Assembly: GCA_003243965.1 (NCBI GenBank) | Contig: QHBO01000016.1 | Span: 71,076 to 135,075, forward strand | Direction of reading: 5' to 3' | DNA length: 64,000 nt | Source of the DNA: Chloroflexota bacterium | GTDB taxonomy: Bacteria; Chloroflexota; Limnocylindria; QHBO01 | Part shown: in pieces, positions 23,001-32,693 of the stretch | How positions within the stretch are numbered: position 1 is the first letter of the stretch | Layout of the letters: the number at the start of each line of letters is the position of its first letter | Program-made: the position numbers and the translations under genes | Notes under the pieces: generated by a model | What the model was told of the DNA's origin: nothing | The model's database searches: none | Seen by the model: the letters and a program-made list of their open reading frames with translations, nothing else

Positions 23001-23802
23001 GTACGGCTACGCGGTCAGCGCCCCGGAGACTCTCGTCCTGTGGGAGGCGCAGTACGGCGACTTCGTGAACGGCGGCGAGATCGTCATCGACCAGTTCCTG
23101 ATCGCCGGGCTCGCCAAGTGGCGGCAGACGTCGCGGCTGACGCTGCTGCTGCCACACGGGTACGAGGGCTCAGGTCCGGAGCATTCATCGGCGCGACTCG
23201 AGCGCTTCCTGGCCCTGGGGGCAGAGGGCAACATCCGCGTCGCGTACCCGACCACCGCGGCACAGTACTTCCACGTCCTGCGCCGCCAGGCGCTCCATGC
23301 CGAGCTGCGCCCCCTGGTGCTCATGACGCCCAAGTCCCTGCTGCGACTGCCGGCGGCCAGCTCCACGCTGCACGACCTTACCGACGGGGCCTTCCAGGCC
23401 GTCCTGGACGACCCGATGCAGGCGGACGCCGATCCGGCTGCAGTTCGGCGGCTGGTGCTGTGCAGCGGCAAGGTCTATTTCGACATCGCCGGCGCGGATG
23501 CGCGCTCATCCGCAGCTGACCTCGCGGTCATCCGCGTCGAGCAGCTCTACCCATTCCCGAGCGAAGAGCTGCGGCGAGTGCTGGCTCGCTACCCCGCCGT
23601 CGAGCGCGTGAGCTGGGTCCAGGAGGAGCCGCGCAACATGGGAGCGCGGAAGTTCGTCCTGCCGCGGATCCGCCACCTGGTGCCGTACAACGTTCCGCTG
23701 AGTGACGTCTCGCGGCCGGAGCGCTCCCGGCCGGCGGAGGGTTACCCGGCGGCGCACCAGGCGGAGCAGGCGAGGATCGTCCGCGACGCGCTCAGCGAGT
23801 AG
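20029..23802 (+). CDS. kgd: Multifunctional 2-oxoglutarate decarboxylase/dehydrogenase (E2-E1 fusion)
   Basis: This 1257-residue protein has the mycobacterial Kgd architecture. A short N-terminal E1-like segment (NAGYVAQLYEQYRRDPGSVD) is followed by an Ala/Pro-rich linker, then an acyltransferase-like (E2) domain at about residues 120-345 with the catalytic YDHRIIQGAESG near 306, then a full E1 from about 400 with GMAHRGRLNVMAHVVG, SPNPSHLEAVDPVVEG, the ThDP/Mg region and YGHNEADEP (about 774). There is no lipoyl domain, so lipoate must come from a partner E2. The enzyme decarboxylates 2-oxoglutarate for the TCA cycle and can form 2-hydroxy-3-oxoadipate or succinic semialdehyde. The length is close to the 1231 residues of the mycobacterial protein. 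This fusion is best known from Actinobacteria. Confidence 0.93.
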   Translation: MSAHEPAEESPIQLALESVNAGYVAQLYEQYRRDPGSVDQEWRSLFESGAAGFSTAAASRPGQAATPAAPAPAGAGAPPDSNPTNGTGESGRSGASTTTQPAVAVNPVGQRTGGATPLRGPAARLATNMTASLAVPTATSFRDTDVSVLEARRRELNTQLDPRKVSFTHLVGFAIVQAAGTHPEMTHFFRETDGVAHRVDPGAVNLGLAVDVERGGGHFLVVPVIRGAEAMDFAAFHARYEELVEKARANHLSPDDFTGATITLTNPGTLGTTASVPRLMPNQGTIVATGSIRSVGEQRIMTLTSTYDHRIIQGAESGAFLRAIDALLRGDDDFFARVFAAVGATIEERSERGTASRGTASRGAAPAPAAATPAPPARAAAAEEATDAIGPGDLEAVAAGMALVKAYRNFGHMAAHLDPLGSEPPGDPSLDPGPLGLDEARMARIPARLMRIYVPGETLAEALPHLRATYCGSIAYEVEHIGSHQERVWLRHVIESGEHRRPMTANDQRDLLARLTRVEGLERFLHKAYLGQKRFSIEGLDAMVPMIDLIARRAAVIGTGNIVIGMAHRGRLNVMAHVVGVSYEAILSEFEAGRGETELPEPRAAVDDVKYHLGAEAERELEGRRLTVSLSPNPSHLEAVDPVVEGRARAEQTDRSRVEAAIDHSRTLPLLIHGDAAFAAQGVVAETFNLARLPGYATGGTLHIIANNQIGFTTGPREGRSTDYSSDLAKGFDAPIIHVNADDPEACLAAARLAMMYKERFSNDVVIDLVGYRRYGHNEADEPAYTQPLEYEKITHHASVRELYLQRLVAAGIVDQATGEADAKALTRELSGRQAELRRAKEGRGAESQPELDRGADGIAREGVAEPVTSVDAESLRRLNAELNRWPDGFTVSTKLARQLERRSAALDADEGHLEWAQAESLAFASLLCEGTPVRLTGQDTVRGTFSQRHQTIFDARTGEAYTPIRHVSGAAAAFELHNSPLSEYACLGFEYGYAVSAPETLVLWEAQYGDFVNGGEIVIDQFLIAGLAKWRQTSRLTLLLPHGYEGSGPEHSSARLERFLALGAEGNIRVAYPTTAAQYFHVLRRQALHAELRPLVLMTPKSLLRLPAASSTLHDLTDGAFQAVLDDPMQADADPAAVRRLVLCSGKVYFDIAGADARSSAADLAVIRVEQLYPFPSEELRRVLARYPAVERVSWVQEEPRNMGARKFVLPRIRHLVPYNVPLSDVSRPERSRPAEGYPAAHQAEQARIVRDALSE

Positions 23803-23887
23803 GATCGTCGCTGCCGCCACAGCGCTAACAGCCGGGGCGCCGCCGAATCCCGGAACGCGGCAGAACCGCGGGACGCCTCTCCCTGCC

Positions 23888-23893
23888 TATACT
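23888..23893 (+). promoter_or_regulatory. -10 box of thrC, leaderless
   Basis: TATACT ends 7 bases before the ATG at 23901. Confidence 0.55.
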
Positions 23894-23900
23894 CGCCGCC

Positions 23901-24956
<1,056 letters not shown>

Positions 24957-25000
24957 GCCAATCTCGGCCTTCCGCCATCAGCGAGGAAACCCGAATCTCC

Positions 25001-25369
25001 GTGAGGATCATCCGCCTGCTGCTCCTCGGCGCTGCCGTGGCCGTGTCGCTCGCCGCCTGCGGAGGCGCGGCTCCGAGCGGCAGCCCGGTCATCGGTGACA
25101 TCACCGTCGTCGCCCAGGACATGAAGTTCGACCGGGCCCAGGTGCAGGTGCCCGCCAACCGGCCCTTCACCTTCGCCTTCCGCAACCGGGACTCGATGCC
25201 GCACAACATCGCGATTTACACCGATGACTCGGCGACCACCAAGGTCTTCATCGGTCAGATCATCACCGGGTCGGAGACCCTGTACCGGATTCCAGCGCTC
25301 AAGCCCGGCACGTACTTCTTCCGATGCGACGTGCACCCGAGCATGACGGGCAGCATCGTCGCCAGATAG
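25001..25369 (+). CDS. Cupredoxin-domain lipoprotein
   Basis: This 122-residue protein has a lipoprotein signal (LLLLGAAVAVSLAAC, Cys 20) and a plastocyanin-like domain. The type-1 copper ligands are visible: His in SMPHNIAIY, then Cys, His and Met in FFRCDVHPSMTG. It would be an extracellular membrane-anchored copper or electron-transfer protein, similar to the cupredoxins that serve terminal oxidases. The frame is open from a GTG at 24950 inside the end of thrC, but the GTG at 25001 gives a normal signal peptide. Confidence 0.78.
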   Translation: MRIIRLLLLGAAVAVSLAACGGAAPSGSPVIGDITVVAQDMKFDRAQVQVPANRPFTFAFRNRDSMPHNIAIYTDDSATTKVFIGQIITGSETLYRIPALKPGTYFFRCDVHPSMTGSIVAR

Positions 25370-25523
25370 GCCGCCGGGCACCGGCGAGACGGCCACCGGC
25401 TGCGCATCCGGCGGCCGAGAACGCCCCGCTGATGGTCCGCGGGCTGGATGCCCGTGCAGCGGGCAGGACGACGGCCGGAAGGTGCCGAGCCGACATCAGA
25501 CTCGAGGTGGAGCGAGCAGTTCC

Positions 25524-25529
25524 TATACT
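25524..25529 (+). promoter_or_regulatory. -10 box of thrB
   Basis: TATACT ends 9 bases before the ATG at 25539. Confidence 0.5.
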
Positions 25530-25538
25530 CGGCGGGCC

Positions 25539-26462
25539 ATGCCGCCCCTCGCGTCGGTCGACGTGCCGGCCACCTCCGCCAACCTGGGCAGCGGCTTCGA
25601 CTGCTTCGCCGCCGCGCTGAGCCTGAAGCTGCGCGCGGAGCTGTACCAGGGCGACGAGGCGGGAATCCTGCTCAATGCCCATGGCGAGGGTCTGCCAGCG
25701 GCCGATGCCGATCCGGACCAGAACCTGGTCATCCGCGCATTCCGTGAGGGCCTGCGCGCGGCGCACGGGGCGAACGCCGGCGCCGGGGCCTGGCGGATCG
25801 AGGTCTCAAGCATGATCCCTTCGGCCCGCGGGCTCGGCAGCTCCGCCTCCGCGATCGTGGCGGGTCTGCTGCTGGGGGCGAGCGTCGGTCGGACGGCACC
25901 CGGCGCGGACGAGCTCCTGGCGTTGGCGGTCGACCTCGAGGGCCACCCGGACAATGTGGCCGCGGCCCTGTACGGAGGCTTCACGCTGGCCGTCTCGCGC
26001 CGCGAGGCGCCGCTGATCCTGCGCCGGTTCCATGTGCCGGAGGAGTGGATCCCGGTCGTCTTCATCCCGCAGGCCGAGAGCGCCACCGCCGAGATGCGGG
26101 CGGCGCTCCCGGAGCGCGTCTCCCATCGCGAGGCGGCGCTGCACGGCGCGCAGGCCGCGCTGCTGGCGACCGCCATCGTCACCGGCGACGCCTCGCTGCT
26201 GCGGGCCGCGATGGACGACCGCCTGCACCAGCCCTATCGGCTGCCGCTGCTGCCCGATAGCCGGGAGCTGATCGAGACGGCCTACCGCCACGGGGCGGCG
26301 GGAGCCGCCCTCTCCGGAGCCGGGCCCAGCGTGCTGGCCATCTGCGACTCCCCGGCCGTGGCGCACTCGGTCGAGAAGGGGCTCAACGCCGCCGGCGTGG
26401 AGGGGATGGCGGCTCGGCTGCGGTTCGATCCCGCGGGCGCGCGGCTGACGGTGACGCCATGA
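25539..26462 (+). CDS. thrB: Homoserine kinase
   Basis: This 307-residue GHMP kinase has the N-terminal [19 protein letters not shown], the ATP-binding glycine/serine loop [16 protein letters not shown] (about residues 91-106), [13 protein letters not shown] and the C-terminal [13 protein letters not shown]. This combination is diagnostic for ThrB, which phosphorylates homoserine for threonine synthase. Its stop overlaps the start of the ABC-F gene (ATGA at 26459-26462). Confidence 0.94.
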   Translation: MPPLASVDVPATSANLGSGFDCFAAALSLKLRAELYQGDEAGILLNAHGEGLPAADADPDQNLVIRAFREGLRAAHGANAGAGAWRIEVSSMIPSARGLGSSASAIVAGLLLGASVGRTAPGADELLALAVDLEGHPDNVAAALYGGFTLAVSRREAPLILRRFHVPEEWIPVVFIPQAESATAEMRAALPERVSHREAALHGAQAALLATAIVTGDASLLRAAMDDRLHQPYRLPLLPDSRELIETAYRHGAAGAALSGAGPSVLAICDSPAVAHSVEKGLNAAGVEGMAARLRFDPAGARLTVTP

Positions 26463-28456
26463 GCCTCGTCACGCTCAGCGGCGTGGCCAAGTCGCACGGG
26501 GCACAGCACCTGTTCAGCGGCGTCGGCCTGCAGATCGCCGCCGGCCGCCGGATCGCGATCGTGGGACCGAACGGCGCCGGCAAGACGACCCTGGTCGAGA
26601 TCATCGCCGGTGAGCAGGAAGCGGACAGCGGCACCGTCGCGCGGGGCCGCGATGTGGTCATCGGCTATTTGCCGCAGGACGTGCCGGCCGGGCGTGGGCG
26701 GAGCGTCCTGGACGAGGTGATGGCCGGGGCGGCGGAGGCGACCGGCATCGAGCGGCGGATGCGGCACATCGAGGCGGAGACGGCCGAGGCGACCGAGGAG
26801 GAGGAGTTGACCGAGCTGCTGGCCGAATACGGCCGGTTGCAGGATCGTTTCGCCGCCATCGGTGGCTACTCACTGGAATCAGAGGCGCGACGCATCCTGG
26901 CCGGCCTCGGCTTCGCACAGACCGATGTCGAGCGCGAGGTGGGCGAGTTCTCCGGCGGTTGGATGATGCGCGTCGCCCTCGGACGGCTGCTCCTCCAGAA
27001 CCCGGACCTGCTCCTGCTCGACGAGCCGACAAACCACCTCGATCTCGCATCGGTGGAATGGCTGCAGTCGTTCCTGGCCGAGTATGCCGGCGCGATCGTC
27101 TTGGTCAGCCATGACCGCGACTTCATCGACGTGGTCGCCAACCGCGTCGCGGAGCTGGCCCACGGCGAGCTGACCGAGTACGTCGGCGATTACGCGCAGT
27201 TCATCGAGCAGCGCGAGGCGCGCGTTGCACAGCTCGAGGCCGCCGCCAGGTCTCAGCAGCGAAAGATCGCGCACACCGAGGCGTTCATCGAGCGGTTCCG
27301 CTACAAGGCGACCAAGGCGCGGCAGGTGCAGTCGCGCATCAAATCGCTCGAGCGCCTCGACCGCGTCGAGGCGCCCACGGCCAGGACCCGGAACGTCCGG
27401 TTCCGCTTCCGCGAGCCGCCACGCAGCGGCCGGACGGTGATCACCCTGCACGACCTCCACCAGCGCTACGGCGACCATGTCGTGTACGACAGCCTCGACC
27501 TGGAGCTGGAGCGCGGCCAGAAGGTGGCGCTCATCGGTCCCAACGGGGCCGGCAAGTCGACGCTGCTCAAGATCCTGGCCGGCGTGCTGCCGTTCGAGGG
27601 CGGAAGCCGCGAGCTGGGGAGCAAGGTGCGGGTCGCCTACTTCGCCCAGCACCAGATCGACGCGCTGGATCCGGCGCGGACGGTCTTCGAGGAGCTCGCG
27701 ACCGCGGCCGCGCGGATGACCACCGCCGAGATGCGCCGGCTGCTCGGCGCGTTCCTGTTCAGCGGTGACGCGATCGACAAGCAGGTCGCTGTCCTGTCCG
27801 GCGGCGAGCAGACCCGTCTGGCGCTCGCCAAGCTCCTCGCCGACCCGGTCAACCTGCTGTGCCTCGACGAGCCGACCAATCACCTGGACATGGCATCCCG
27901 CGACGTCCTGGAGGATGCCCTCAACGAGTTCGGCGGGACGCTGGTGCTGATCACCCATGATCGATACCTGATCCGCAGCGTGGCGAACACGATCATCGAG
28001 GTCAACGGCGGAACCGCCACGATGTATCGCGGCGATTTCGAGTACTACGCGGCTAAGCGCGGGGTCGATATCGAGCAGCGCGGCGCCACAGAGGGGCAGG
28101 CCACGCCGAGGGGCCTGGCCGAGCAGCCGGTCGCGAAACGCGGGACCGCCGCCGAGACGGCGGCACGCAAACGCCAGGAGGCGGACCGGCGCAATCGGCG
28201 CTACCGCCGCACCAGGGAGCTGCGGGCCGCGCTGGAGCGAACGGAGCGGGAGGCACGCACCACCGTGGCCGAGCTGGCGGAGCTCGCAGAGCGCCTGGCG
28301 GACGGATCGACCTATGCCGATGCCGACCTGGTGCGTCGGCTCGTTGAGCGCCACAACACCGCGCTCGACCACTCCGCGGACCTCGAGACGCGCCGGGCGG
28401 CACTCGCGGCGGAGCTTGCGGCGGTCGACGCCGAGGATCTGGTCAGCGCGGAGTGA
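26459..28456 (+). CDS. ABC-F family ATPase
   Basis: This 665-residue protein has two ABC domains and no membrane helices: Walker A GPNGAGKT near residues 37-44 and again GPNGAGKS near 360, signatures [15 protein letters not shown] and [15 protein letters not shown], each followed by [14 protein letters not shown] or [13 protein letters not shown]. The inter-domain linker (about 240-300, [14 protein letters not shown]) and a basic coiled-coil C-terminus are those of ABC-F translation factors (EttA/Uup/YdiF group) that act at the ribosomal E site; some give antibiotic resistance. Coupled to thrB upstream and to the EamA gene downstream (GTGA). Confidence 0.92.
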   Translation: MSLVTLSGVAKSHGAQHLFSGVGLQIAAGRRIAIVGPNGAGKTTLVEIIAGEQEADSGTVARGRDVVIGYLPQDVPAGRGRSVLDEVMAGAAEATGIERRMRHIEAETAEATEEEELTELLAEYGRLQDRFAAIGGYSLESEARRILAGLGFAQTDVEREVGEFSGGWMMRVALGRLLLQNPDLLLLDEPTNHLDLASVEWLQSFLAEYAGAIVLVSHDRDFIDVVANRVAELAHGELTEYVGDYAQFIEQREARVAQLEAAARSQQRKIAHTEAFIERFRYKATKARQVQSRIKSLERLDRVEAPTARTRNVRFRFREPPRSGRTVITLHDLHQRYGDHVVYDSLDLELERGQKVALIGPNGAGKSTLLKILAGVLPFEGGSRELGSKVRVAYFAQHQIDALDPARTVFEELATAAARMTTAEMRRLLGAFLFSGDAIDKQVAVLSGGEQTRLALAKLLADPVNLLCLDEPTNHLDMASRDVLEDALNEFGGTLVLITHDRYLIRSVANTIIEVNGGTATMYRGDFEYYAAKRGVDIEQRGATEGQATPRGLAEQPVAKRGTAAETAARKRQEADRRNRRYRRTRELRAALERTEREARTTVAELAELAERLADGSTYADADLVRRLVERHNTALDHSADLETRRAALAAELAAVDAEDLVSAE

Positions 28457-29412
28457 GGCGCGGATCCGGCGCGCTGGGCGCAGCGCTGATCGTCCTCGCC
28501 GCCGCCTGCTTCGGGACGCTCGGGCCGGTCTCGCGCTTCGCCGGCGAGCACGGCGTCAGCAGTCTCGCGCTCGTCACCTGGCGGAGCGGGATCGGCGCCA
28601 TCTTCGTCACGGCGCTGATCGTTGCCCGGTCTGCGACGGGTCAAGCCGGCCTGATCCGGATCGGCCAGGTTCCCCGCAGAGACCGATGGTTGATCGGGGC
28701 GGCGGCCGTGACCAGCACCGTCCTGAACCTGGCCATTTTCATTGCCTTCGGCCGAATCAGCATCGCGCTTGCGCTCCTGATCTTCTACCTGTATCCGGCC
28801 CTGGTCGCGCTCGCCAGCGTCGCCTGGTTCGGCGAGCGCCTCGACCCGCTCCGCTGGCTGGCGCTCGCCGTCAGCCTGCTCGGCGTGGTGCTGATCGTCG
28901 CGGGCGGGCAGGGACTAGGCAGCATCGACCTGCTCGGCGTGACGCTCGCGTTCGTCGCCGCGGTGGCGCAGGTCGCCTACGTGCTTCTCGCCCGGCACGG
29001 CTTCAGCTCGATCTCCGGCCCACAGGCCTCAGCGGCCACCATGATCGGCGCAGCGGTCCTGTACCTGGGGGTGGCCGCGGGGAGCGGACACCCCGGCGTC
29101 GTCTCAGAACCGCTCGGCTCGCCCGCCGCGCTGGGCCTGGTGCTGTTCGCCGGAACGCTGGGGGCGGGCATCCCAACCACGGCCTACATTGTCGGCATCC
29201 GGCTGCTCGGCGCGCCGCGCGCAGCGATCCTGGCCACCTTGGAGCCGGTGGTCGGCGTGGCCCTGGCTGCGCTCCTGCTGCACGAGACGCCGAGCCTGCT
29301 CCAGGTCGTGGGTGGGTGCCTGATCGTCGCCTCCGGCGCGCTGCTGCAGGTCGGCGGCGGGCCGTCCCCGGAGCACGAGGCGGCACCCGGGCCTCCGGCT
29401 CACGAAGCCTGA
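28453..29412 (+). CDS. EamA/DMT-superfamily transporter
   Basis: This 319-residue protein has ten hydrophobic helices in two repeats, opening [20 protein letters not shown], with [19 protein letters not shown] and the second-repeat [20 protein letters not shown]. These are EamA-domain drug/metabolite transporters that export amino acids or other metabolites. The GTG start overlaps the ABC-F stop. The position next to threonine genes would suit an amino-acid exporter, but this is inference. Confidence 0.88.
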   Translation: MRRGSGALGAALIVLAAACFGTLGPVSRFAGEHGVSSLALVTWRSGIGAIFVTALIVARSATGQAGLIRIGQVPRRDRWLIGAAAVTSTVLNLAIFIAFGRISIALALLIFYLYPALVALASVAWFGERLDPLRWLALAVSLLGVVLIVAGGQGLGSIDLLGVTLAFVAAVAQVAYVLLARHGFSSISGPQASAATMIGAAVLYLGVAAGSGHPGVVSEPLGSPAALGLVLFAGTLGAGIPTTAYIVGIRLLGAPRAAILATLEPVVGVALAALLLHETPSLLQVVGGCLIVASGALLQVGGGPSPEHEAAPGPPAHEA

Positions 29413-29426
29413 TGGAGCGCGCGGGC

Positions 29427-30461
29427 CTAGGGCCGGCGCTCCATCAGCGCTGCGTGGACCGCGCGGGCGGCCTCGCCGACCCGGGCGATCGGCACCTCGG
29501 CCCATACTACCCGCATCCCGCCCTCATCGAACGAACCCTCGCCATGCGCCGGCAGCGGCAGCAGCTCCGGCATGCGGGCCGCGGGCCCGATCAGACTGAT
29601 CCGCGCGACGCGCTCCTTGCGGTCGACCGCCAGCATCAGGACCCCCTCCTCGCCGACCGGCGCGCGGACGGCGCGGATCGTGGTCTGCGGCGCGCGGCCG
29701 TCCAGGGCTCGGACCACCAGCTTCAGCCGGCCGCGCCGCGCCCGGCGGACCGCAACCGGGTGGACCACCTCGGCGCCCAGCTCAGCGAGCAGCTCGAGTT
29801 GCAGCGCGTCGACCACCGGAAGGAAGCGCGCCGCCGGCACCAGCTGGGGGTCGGCCTCCATCACGCCGCCCACGTCCTTGAAGAGCTCGCAGCGGTCCGC
29901 CCGGAGCGCGACGGCCAGGACCACGGCCGAGAGATCCGTTCCGCCACGGCCGAGCGTCGTCAGCTCGCCGTGCGAGCCGATCCCCTGGAAGCCGGCGACA
30001 ACCGGGACGCGGCCCTCCTCGAGGGCTCGCCGCAGGCTGCGGGCATAGACGCGGCGGACCTCCGCGCCCAGGTGGGCGGCGGCGGTCCGGATGCCGGCCT
30101 CTGCGCCGCTGAAGGATCGCGCGGGAATGCCGCGCGCCTGGAGACCGAGGGCAAAGAGCGCCGCCGATAGCGCCTCGCCGGTGGCCAGCGCGCGGTCGGT
30201 CTCGCGCGCCAGCGCCGACTCGGCTCCGTGCCGCTCTCCCCGCAGCGCGGCGCCGCCATCGGGAAGCAGCACCGCGGCGGCGGACAGGATCGCATCGGTC
30301 ACTCCCTCGAATGCCGACACGACCACCACCGGCCGAAGGCCGGCCTCCCGCTGGGTCGCCACCACCTCCACCGCCTCCGCGATGTCCTGCGGGCGCCGCA
30401 GCACCGAGCCGCCGAACTTGTCGACGACGACCGGCGGGCCGGCCTGGGGTCGCGGTGGCAT
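29427..30461 (-). CDS. lysC: Aspartate kinase, short form
   Basis: This 344-residue amino-acid kinase has VVDKFGGSVLRRPQDIAEAV (substrate and ATP motif near residues 11-31), VVVVSAFEGVTDAILSAA, GRGGTDLSAVVLAVAL and KDVGGVMEADPQLVPAA, all diagnostic of aspartokinase. After about residue 255 only one short ACT-like stretch remains (EGVLMLAVDRKERVARISL), whereas most LysC proteins have two ACT domains and exceed 400 residues, so feedback control may be altered. The ATG at 30461 is chosen because a TACCGT box lies 7 bases upstream and the motif begins soon after. Divergent from mutY. Confidence 0.85.
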   Translation of the reverse strand: MPPRPQAGPPVVVDKFGGSVLRRPQDIAEAVEVVATQREAGLRPVVVVSAFEGVTDAILSAAAVLLPDGGAALRGERHGAESALARETDRALATGEALSAALFALGLQARGIPARSFSGAEAGIRTAAAHLGAEVRRVYARSLRRALEEGRVPVVAGFQGIGSHGELTTLGRGGTDLSAVVLAVALRADRCELFKDVGGVMEADPQLVPAARFLPVVDALQLELLAELGAEVVHPVAVRRARRGRLKLVVRALDGRAPQTTIRAVRAPVGEEGVLMLAVDRKERVARISLIGPAARMPELLPLPAHGEGSFDEGGMRVVWAEVPIARVGEAARAVHAALMERRP

Positions 30462-30487
30462 GCGCGGTACGGTACCCCAGCCCCTGC

Positions 30488-30493
30488 TAGGCT
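30488..30493 (+). promoter_or_regulatory. -10 box of mutY, leaderless
   Basis: TAGGCT ends 7 bases before the GTG at 30501. Confidence 0.45.
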
Positions 30494-30500
30494 CGGCGGC

Positions 30501-31484
30501 GTGATGCCCCCGGCTCCATCGCCGACCGATACCGCAACGCTGCGCAAGGTTCGCGGCCGCATCCTGCGCTGGTATCGCGGCGACCACCGCGACTTCCCGT
30601 GGCGCGCGAGCACGGATCCGTACCCGGTCCTGGTAAGCGAGGTGATGCTGCAGCAGACGCAGGCCTCCAGGGTGATCGCCCGCTTTCCCCGCTTCGTGCA
30701 CCGGTTCCCGTCCGCCGCCGCGCTGGCCCGGGCGACGGAGGCCGATGTGCTCGTCGAGTGGTCGGGACTCGGCTACAACCGCCGGGCCCTGTCACTCCGG
30801 CAGGCGGCTCCCAGCGTGAACCGCAACGGGTGGCCCCGGGACGTGCCGGGGCTCGAGCGGCTGCCCGGCATCGGTCCGTACACGGCGCGCGCGATCGCCA
30901 GCCTTGCCTTCGGGGCGCAGGTTGGGGTCGTGGATACGAACGTCCGCCGCTGGCTGATCCGCCGCTTCCCGCCCGGTGGGACGGCCCTCCAGGCACTCGC
31001 CGACGCCCTCGCCGTCAGCGGCCGACCGACGACAGACTGGACGCACGCCAGCATGGAGTTCGGCGCGCGCGTCTGCACCGCGCGGCGGCCGCACTGCGAA
31101 TCGTGTCCCCTCCGCCGCGGCTGCCCTTCCCTCGAGGCTCCCGCCCGGGTCCCCGTCCGCAAGCAGCCATCGTTCGCGGGCTCGAGCCGCGCGCTGCGTG
31201 GGGCGGTGGTGCGTGCGGTGGCCGCCGCGACCCACGCGGACCGCGGCGCGCGGCAGAGGCGACCCGGCCTCACCGCCTCCGCTCTCGCCAGCCGGACCGG
31301 GCACCCGGTGGACAGTGTGGCGTCTGTGCTGCCGTCCCTCGTGCGCGACGGGCTGGTCCACGTCGCTGGCGCCCGGATCCGGCTCGGCAGACGGGACCCG
31401 ACCGTCCGTCACATCGCGCGCCGCGGCGCGCTGCCGCGGCTAGAATCGGCGCGTGAGCTCCCCGGACGCGTCCGTCAGGCTTGA
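30501..31484 (+). CDS. mutY: A/G-specific adenine DNA glycosylase
   Basis: This protein of about 327 residues belongs to the HhH-GPD family. It has FPWRASTDPYPVLVSEVMLQ QTQ near residue 35, the helix-hairpin-helix LPGIGPYTARAI, the catalytic Asp in VVDTNVRRW, and a 4Fe-4S loop Cys-X6-Cys-X2-Cys-X5-Cys (CTARRPHC, ESC, PLRRGC). This is MutY, which removes adenine opposite 8-oxoguanine. The NUDIX-like C-terminal recognition domain of standard MutY is absent; instead there is a winged-helix-like tail (TASALASRTGHPVDSVASVL). Start GTG 30501 (or ATG 30504) follows the TAGGCT box. The 3' end overlaps the next gene by 32 bases. Confidence 0.86.
   Translation: MMPPAPSPTDTATLRKVRGRILRWYRGDHRDFPWRASTDPYPVLVSEVMLQQTQASRVIARFPRFVHRFPSAAALARATEADVLVEWSGLGYNRRALSLRQAAPSVNRNGWPRDVPGLERLPGIGPYTARAIASLAFGAQVGVVDTNVRRWLIRRFPPGGTALQALADALAVSGRPTTDWTHASMEFGARVCTARRPHCESCPLRRGCPSLEAPARVPVRKQPSFAGSSRALRGAVVRAVAAATHADRGARQRRPGLTASALASRTGHPVDSVASVLPSLVRDGLVHVAGARIRLGRRDPTVRHIARRGALPRLESARELPGRVRQA
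31441..31446 (+). promoter_or_regulatory. -10 box inside mutY for the peroxiredoxin-like gene
   Basis: TAGAAT ends 6 bases before the GTG at 31453, so the downstream gene has its own leaderless promoter within the mutY coding sequence. Confidence 0.5.
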
Positions 31485-31959
31485 CGTTGGCGATCAGATC
31501 CCATCGGTCGGCCTGCGCGCGACCGATGGCTTCCTCCTCAACCTGCGCAGCTTCGTGACCAAGCAGCCGGTCGCGCTCCTCTTCTTTGCCGGGCCGACGG
31601 CGAGCGGCGCGCAGCGCGCAGGCGGCGACGCCCTGGCAACGGCTCTGGCCAAGGGTGCAGGCCGTCTCGCGGAGCGCAGCATCGCTGCAGTCGGGATCAC
31701 CTGCGACAGCGAGGCGCAGCAGCGCGCCTACGTTCAGGAGCGTTCGCTGCCCTTCCTGTTGATGAGCGACGAACGGCGATCGGCGGTCGTGCTGCTCGGG
31801 GTCCCCACCCTCGCCGAGGGCGCGAACCACAACGTCGCGCCACCGGTGCTGGTCGCGGTCGACCGCGAGGGCCTCATCCGTGCCGTGTACCACGATCCGG
31901 ATCCGCGCACGCTGGTGGCGGTGATCCTCGAGACCTTCCGCGAGTCGGCGGCGGCTTAG
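31453..31959 (+). CDS. Peroxiredoxin-like protein without the peroxidatic cysteine
   Basis: This 168-residue protein has the AhpC/TSA layout: VGDQIPSVGLRATDGFLLNL, a core strand VALLFFAG, GITCDSEAQQRAYVQERSLP and PPVLVAVDREGLIRAVYH. In true peroxiredoxins the segment after the core strand is P-x3-(T/S)-x2-C; here it reads GPTASGAQR and the catalytic Cys is missing. The only Cys is the one in GITCDS. It may be a non-catalytic thioredoxin-fold binding protein or use a different chemistry. Convergent with the SseB-like gene, overlapping its stop by 4 bases. Confidence 0.75.
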   Translation: MSSPDASVRLDVGDQIPSVGLRATDGFLLNLRSFVTKQPVALLFFAGPTASGAQRAGGDALATALAKGAGRLAERSIAAVGITCDSEAQQRAYVQERSLPFLLMSDERRSAVVLLGVPTLAEGANHNVAPPVLVAVDREGLIRAVYHDPDPRTLVAVILETFRESAAA

Positions 31960-32693
31960 GCCCGGTCTCCGCCGAACAGCCGCGAGAGGAGACCCTTCTT
32001 CGGCTCGGAGCGGACGTGGAACGGGGCCGCCATGCTGTCGTACACGTCGCGGAGCGACGCGGCCCTCAGGTCTGTGACGGCCAGCTGACGTCGCGAGCCG
32101 AGCTGCTCGGCGGCAACCGCGTGCAAGCGATTGCGCACCTCGTCAAAGGCGGCCAGGTCCGCGCCCGGGGCAAGCTCCACGCCCATCGTCCACGCATCTC
32201 CGGCGCGCAGCAGCCACGCCCGCACCACCTGCGGCAGCCGCTCGAGGGCAGCCCGCGCTGCGCCCGCAAACGCCTGGGGAACCTCCTCCGGCGGCGCCAG
32301 GTTGGCCAGTCCGGCGCCCGCCGCGGTGCGTGCACGCAACGCCTCTGGGCTGTTGGGATCGATGCCGGCCGCCAGGAACGGCAGGAGCGCTGTCGACACC
32401 TCAAGCTGGCGATCGCCGCCCGGGTCGATCATCACGCGTTGGGCGGCCCGGTCCGCGCGCTCGAAGAGGTCGCGGGCCGAAAGCCGAATCCGATCGCTGC
32501 CGGCTGGACCCAGCTCGTCGAACGCCTGTTCCGTGCTGAATGCGGCCAGGAAGCGACCCCGCTCGTCGGAGCCGTGGCGCATACCGTCCACCGGGACGCG
32601 CGCCGGATCGGGCGCTTCCCCGGAAGAGGAGCGGATCGGGACGATCAGCTCGCCCGCCGCGATCTCGGCGAGACGCGGCTCGCGCTCGCTCAT
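31956..32693 (-). CDS. SseB-like protein
   Basis: This 245-residue soluble protein has an N-terminal domain with ELIVPIRSS, GRFLAAFSTEQAFDELGP and VMIDPGG, the SseB N-terminal domain pattern (enhanced serine sensitivity B), and a second alpha/beta part (AWLLRAGDAWTMGVELAPG). Molecular function of the family is unsettled; it occurs in type III and type VII secretion settings and in many free-living bacteria. The ATG is part of an ACCGATGAGC word and overlaps the stop of gltX (ATGA at 32690-32693). Confidence 0.7.
   Translation of the reverse strand: MSEREPRLAEIAAGELIVPIRSSSGEAPDPARVPVDGMRHGSDERGRFLAAFSTEQAFDELGPAGSDRIRLSARDLFERADRAAQRVMIDPGGDRQLEVSTALLPFLAAGIDPNSPEALRARTAAGAGLANLAPPEEVPQAFAGAARAALERLPQVVRAWLLRAGDAWTMGVELAPGADLAAFDEVRNRLHAVAAEQLGSRRQLAVTDLRAASLRDVYDSMAAPFHVRSEPKKGLLSRLFGGDRA

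Noticed and set aside
28314-30170. 618-codon plus-strand frame
   Set aside because: It covers parts of the ABC-F, EamA and aspartate kinase genes in shadow frames and has an Arg/Ala/Pro composition without motifs.
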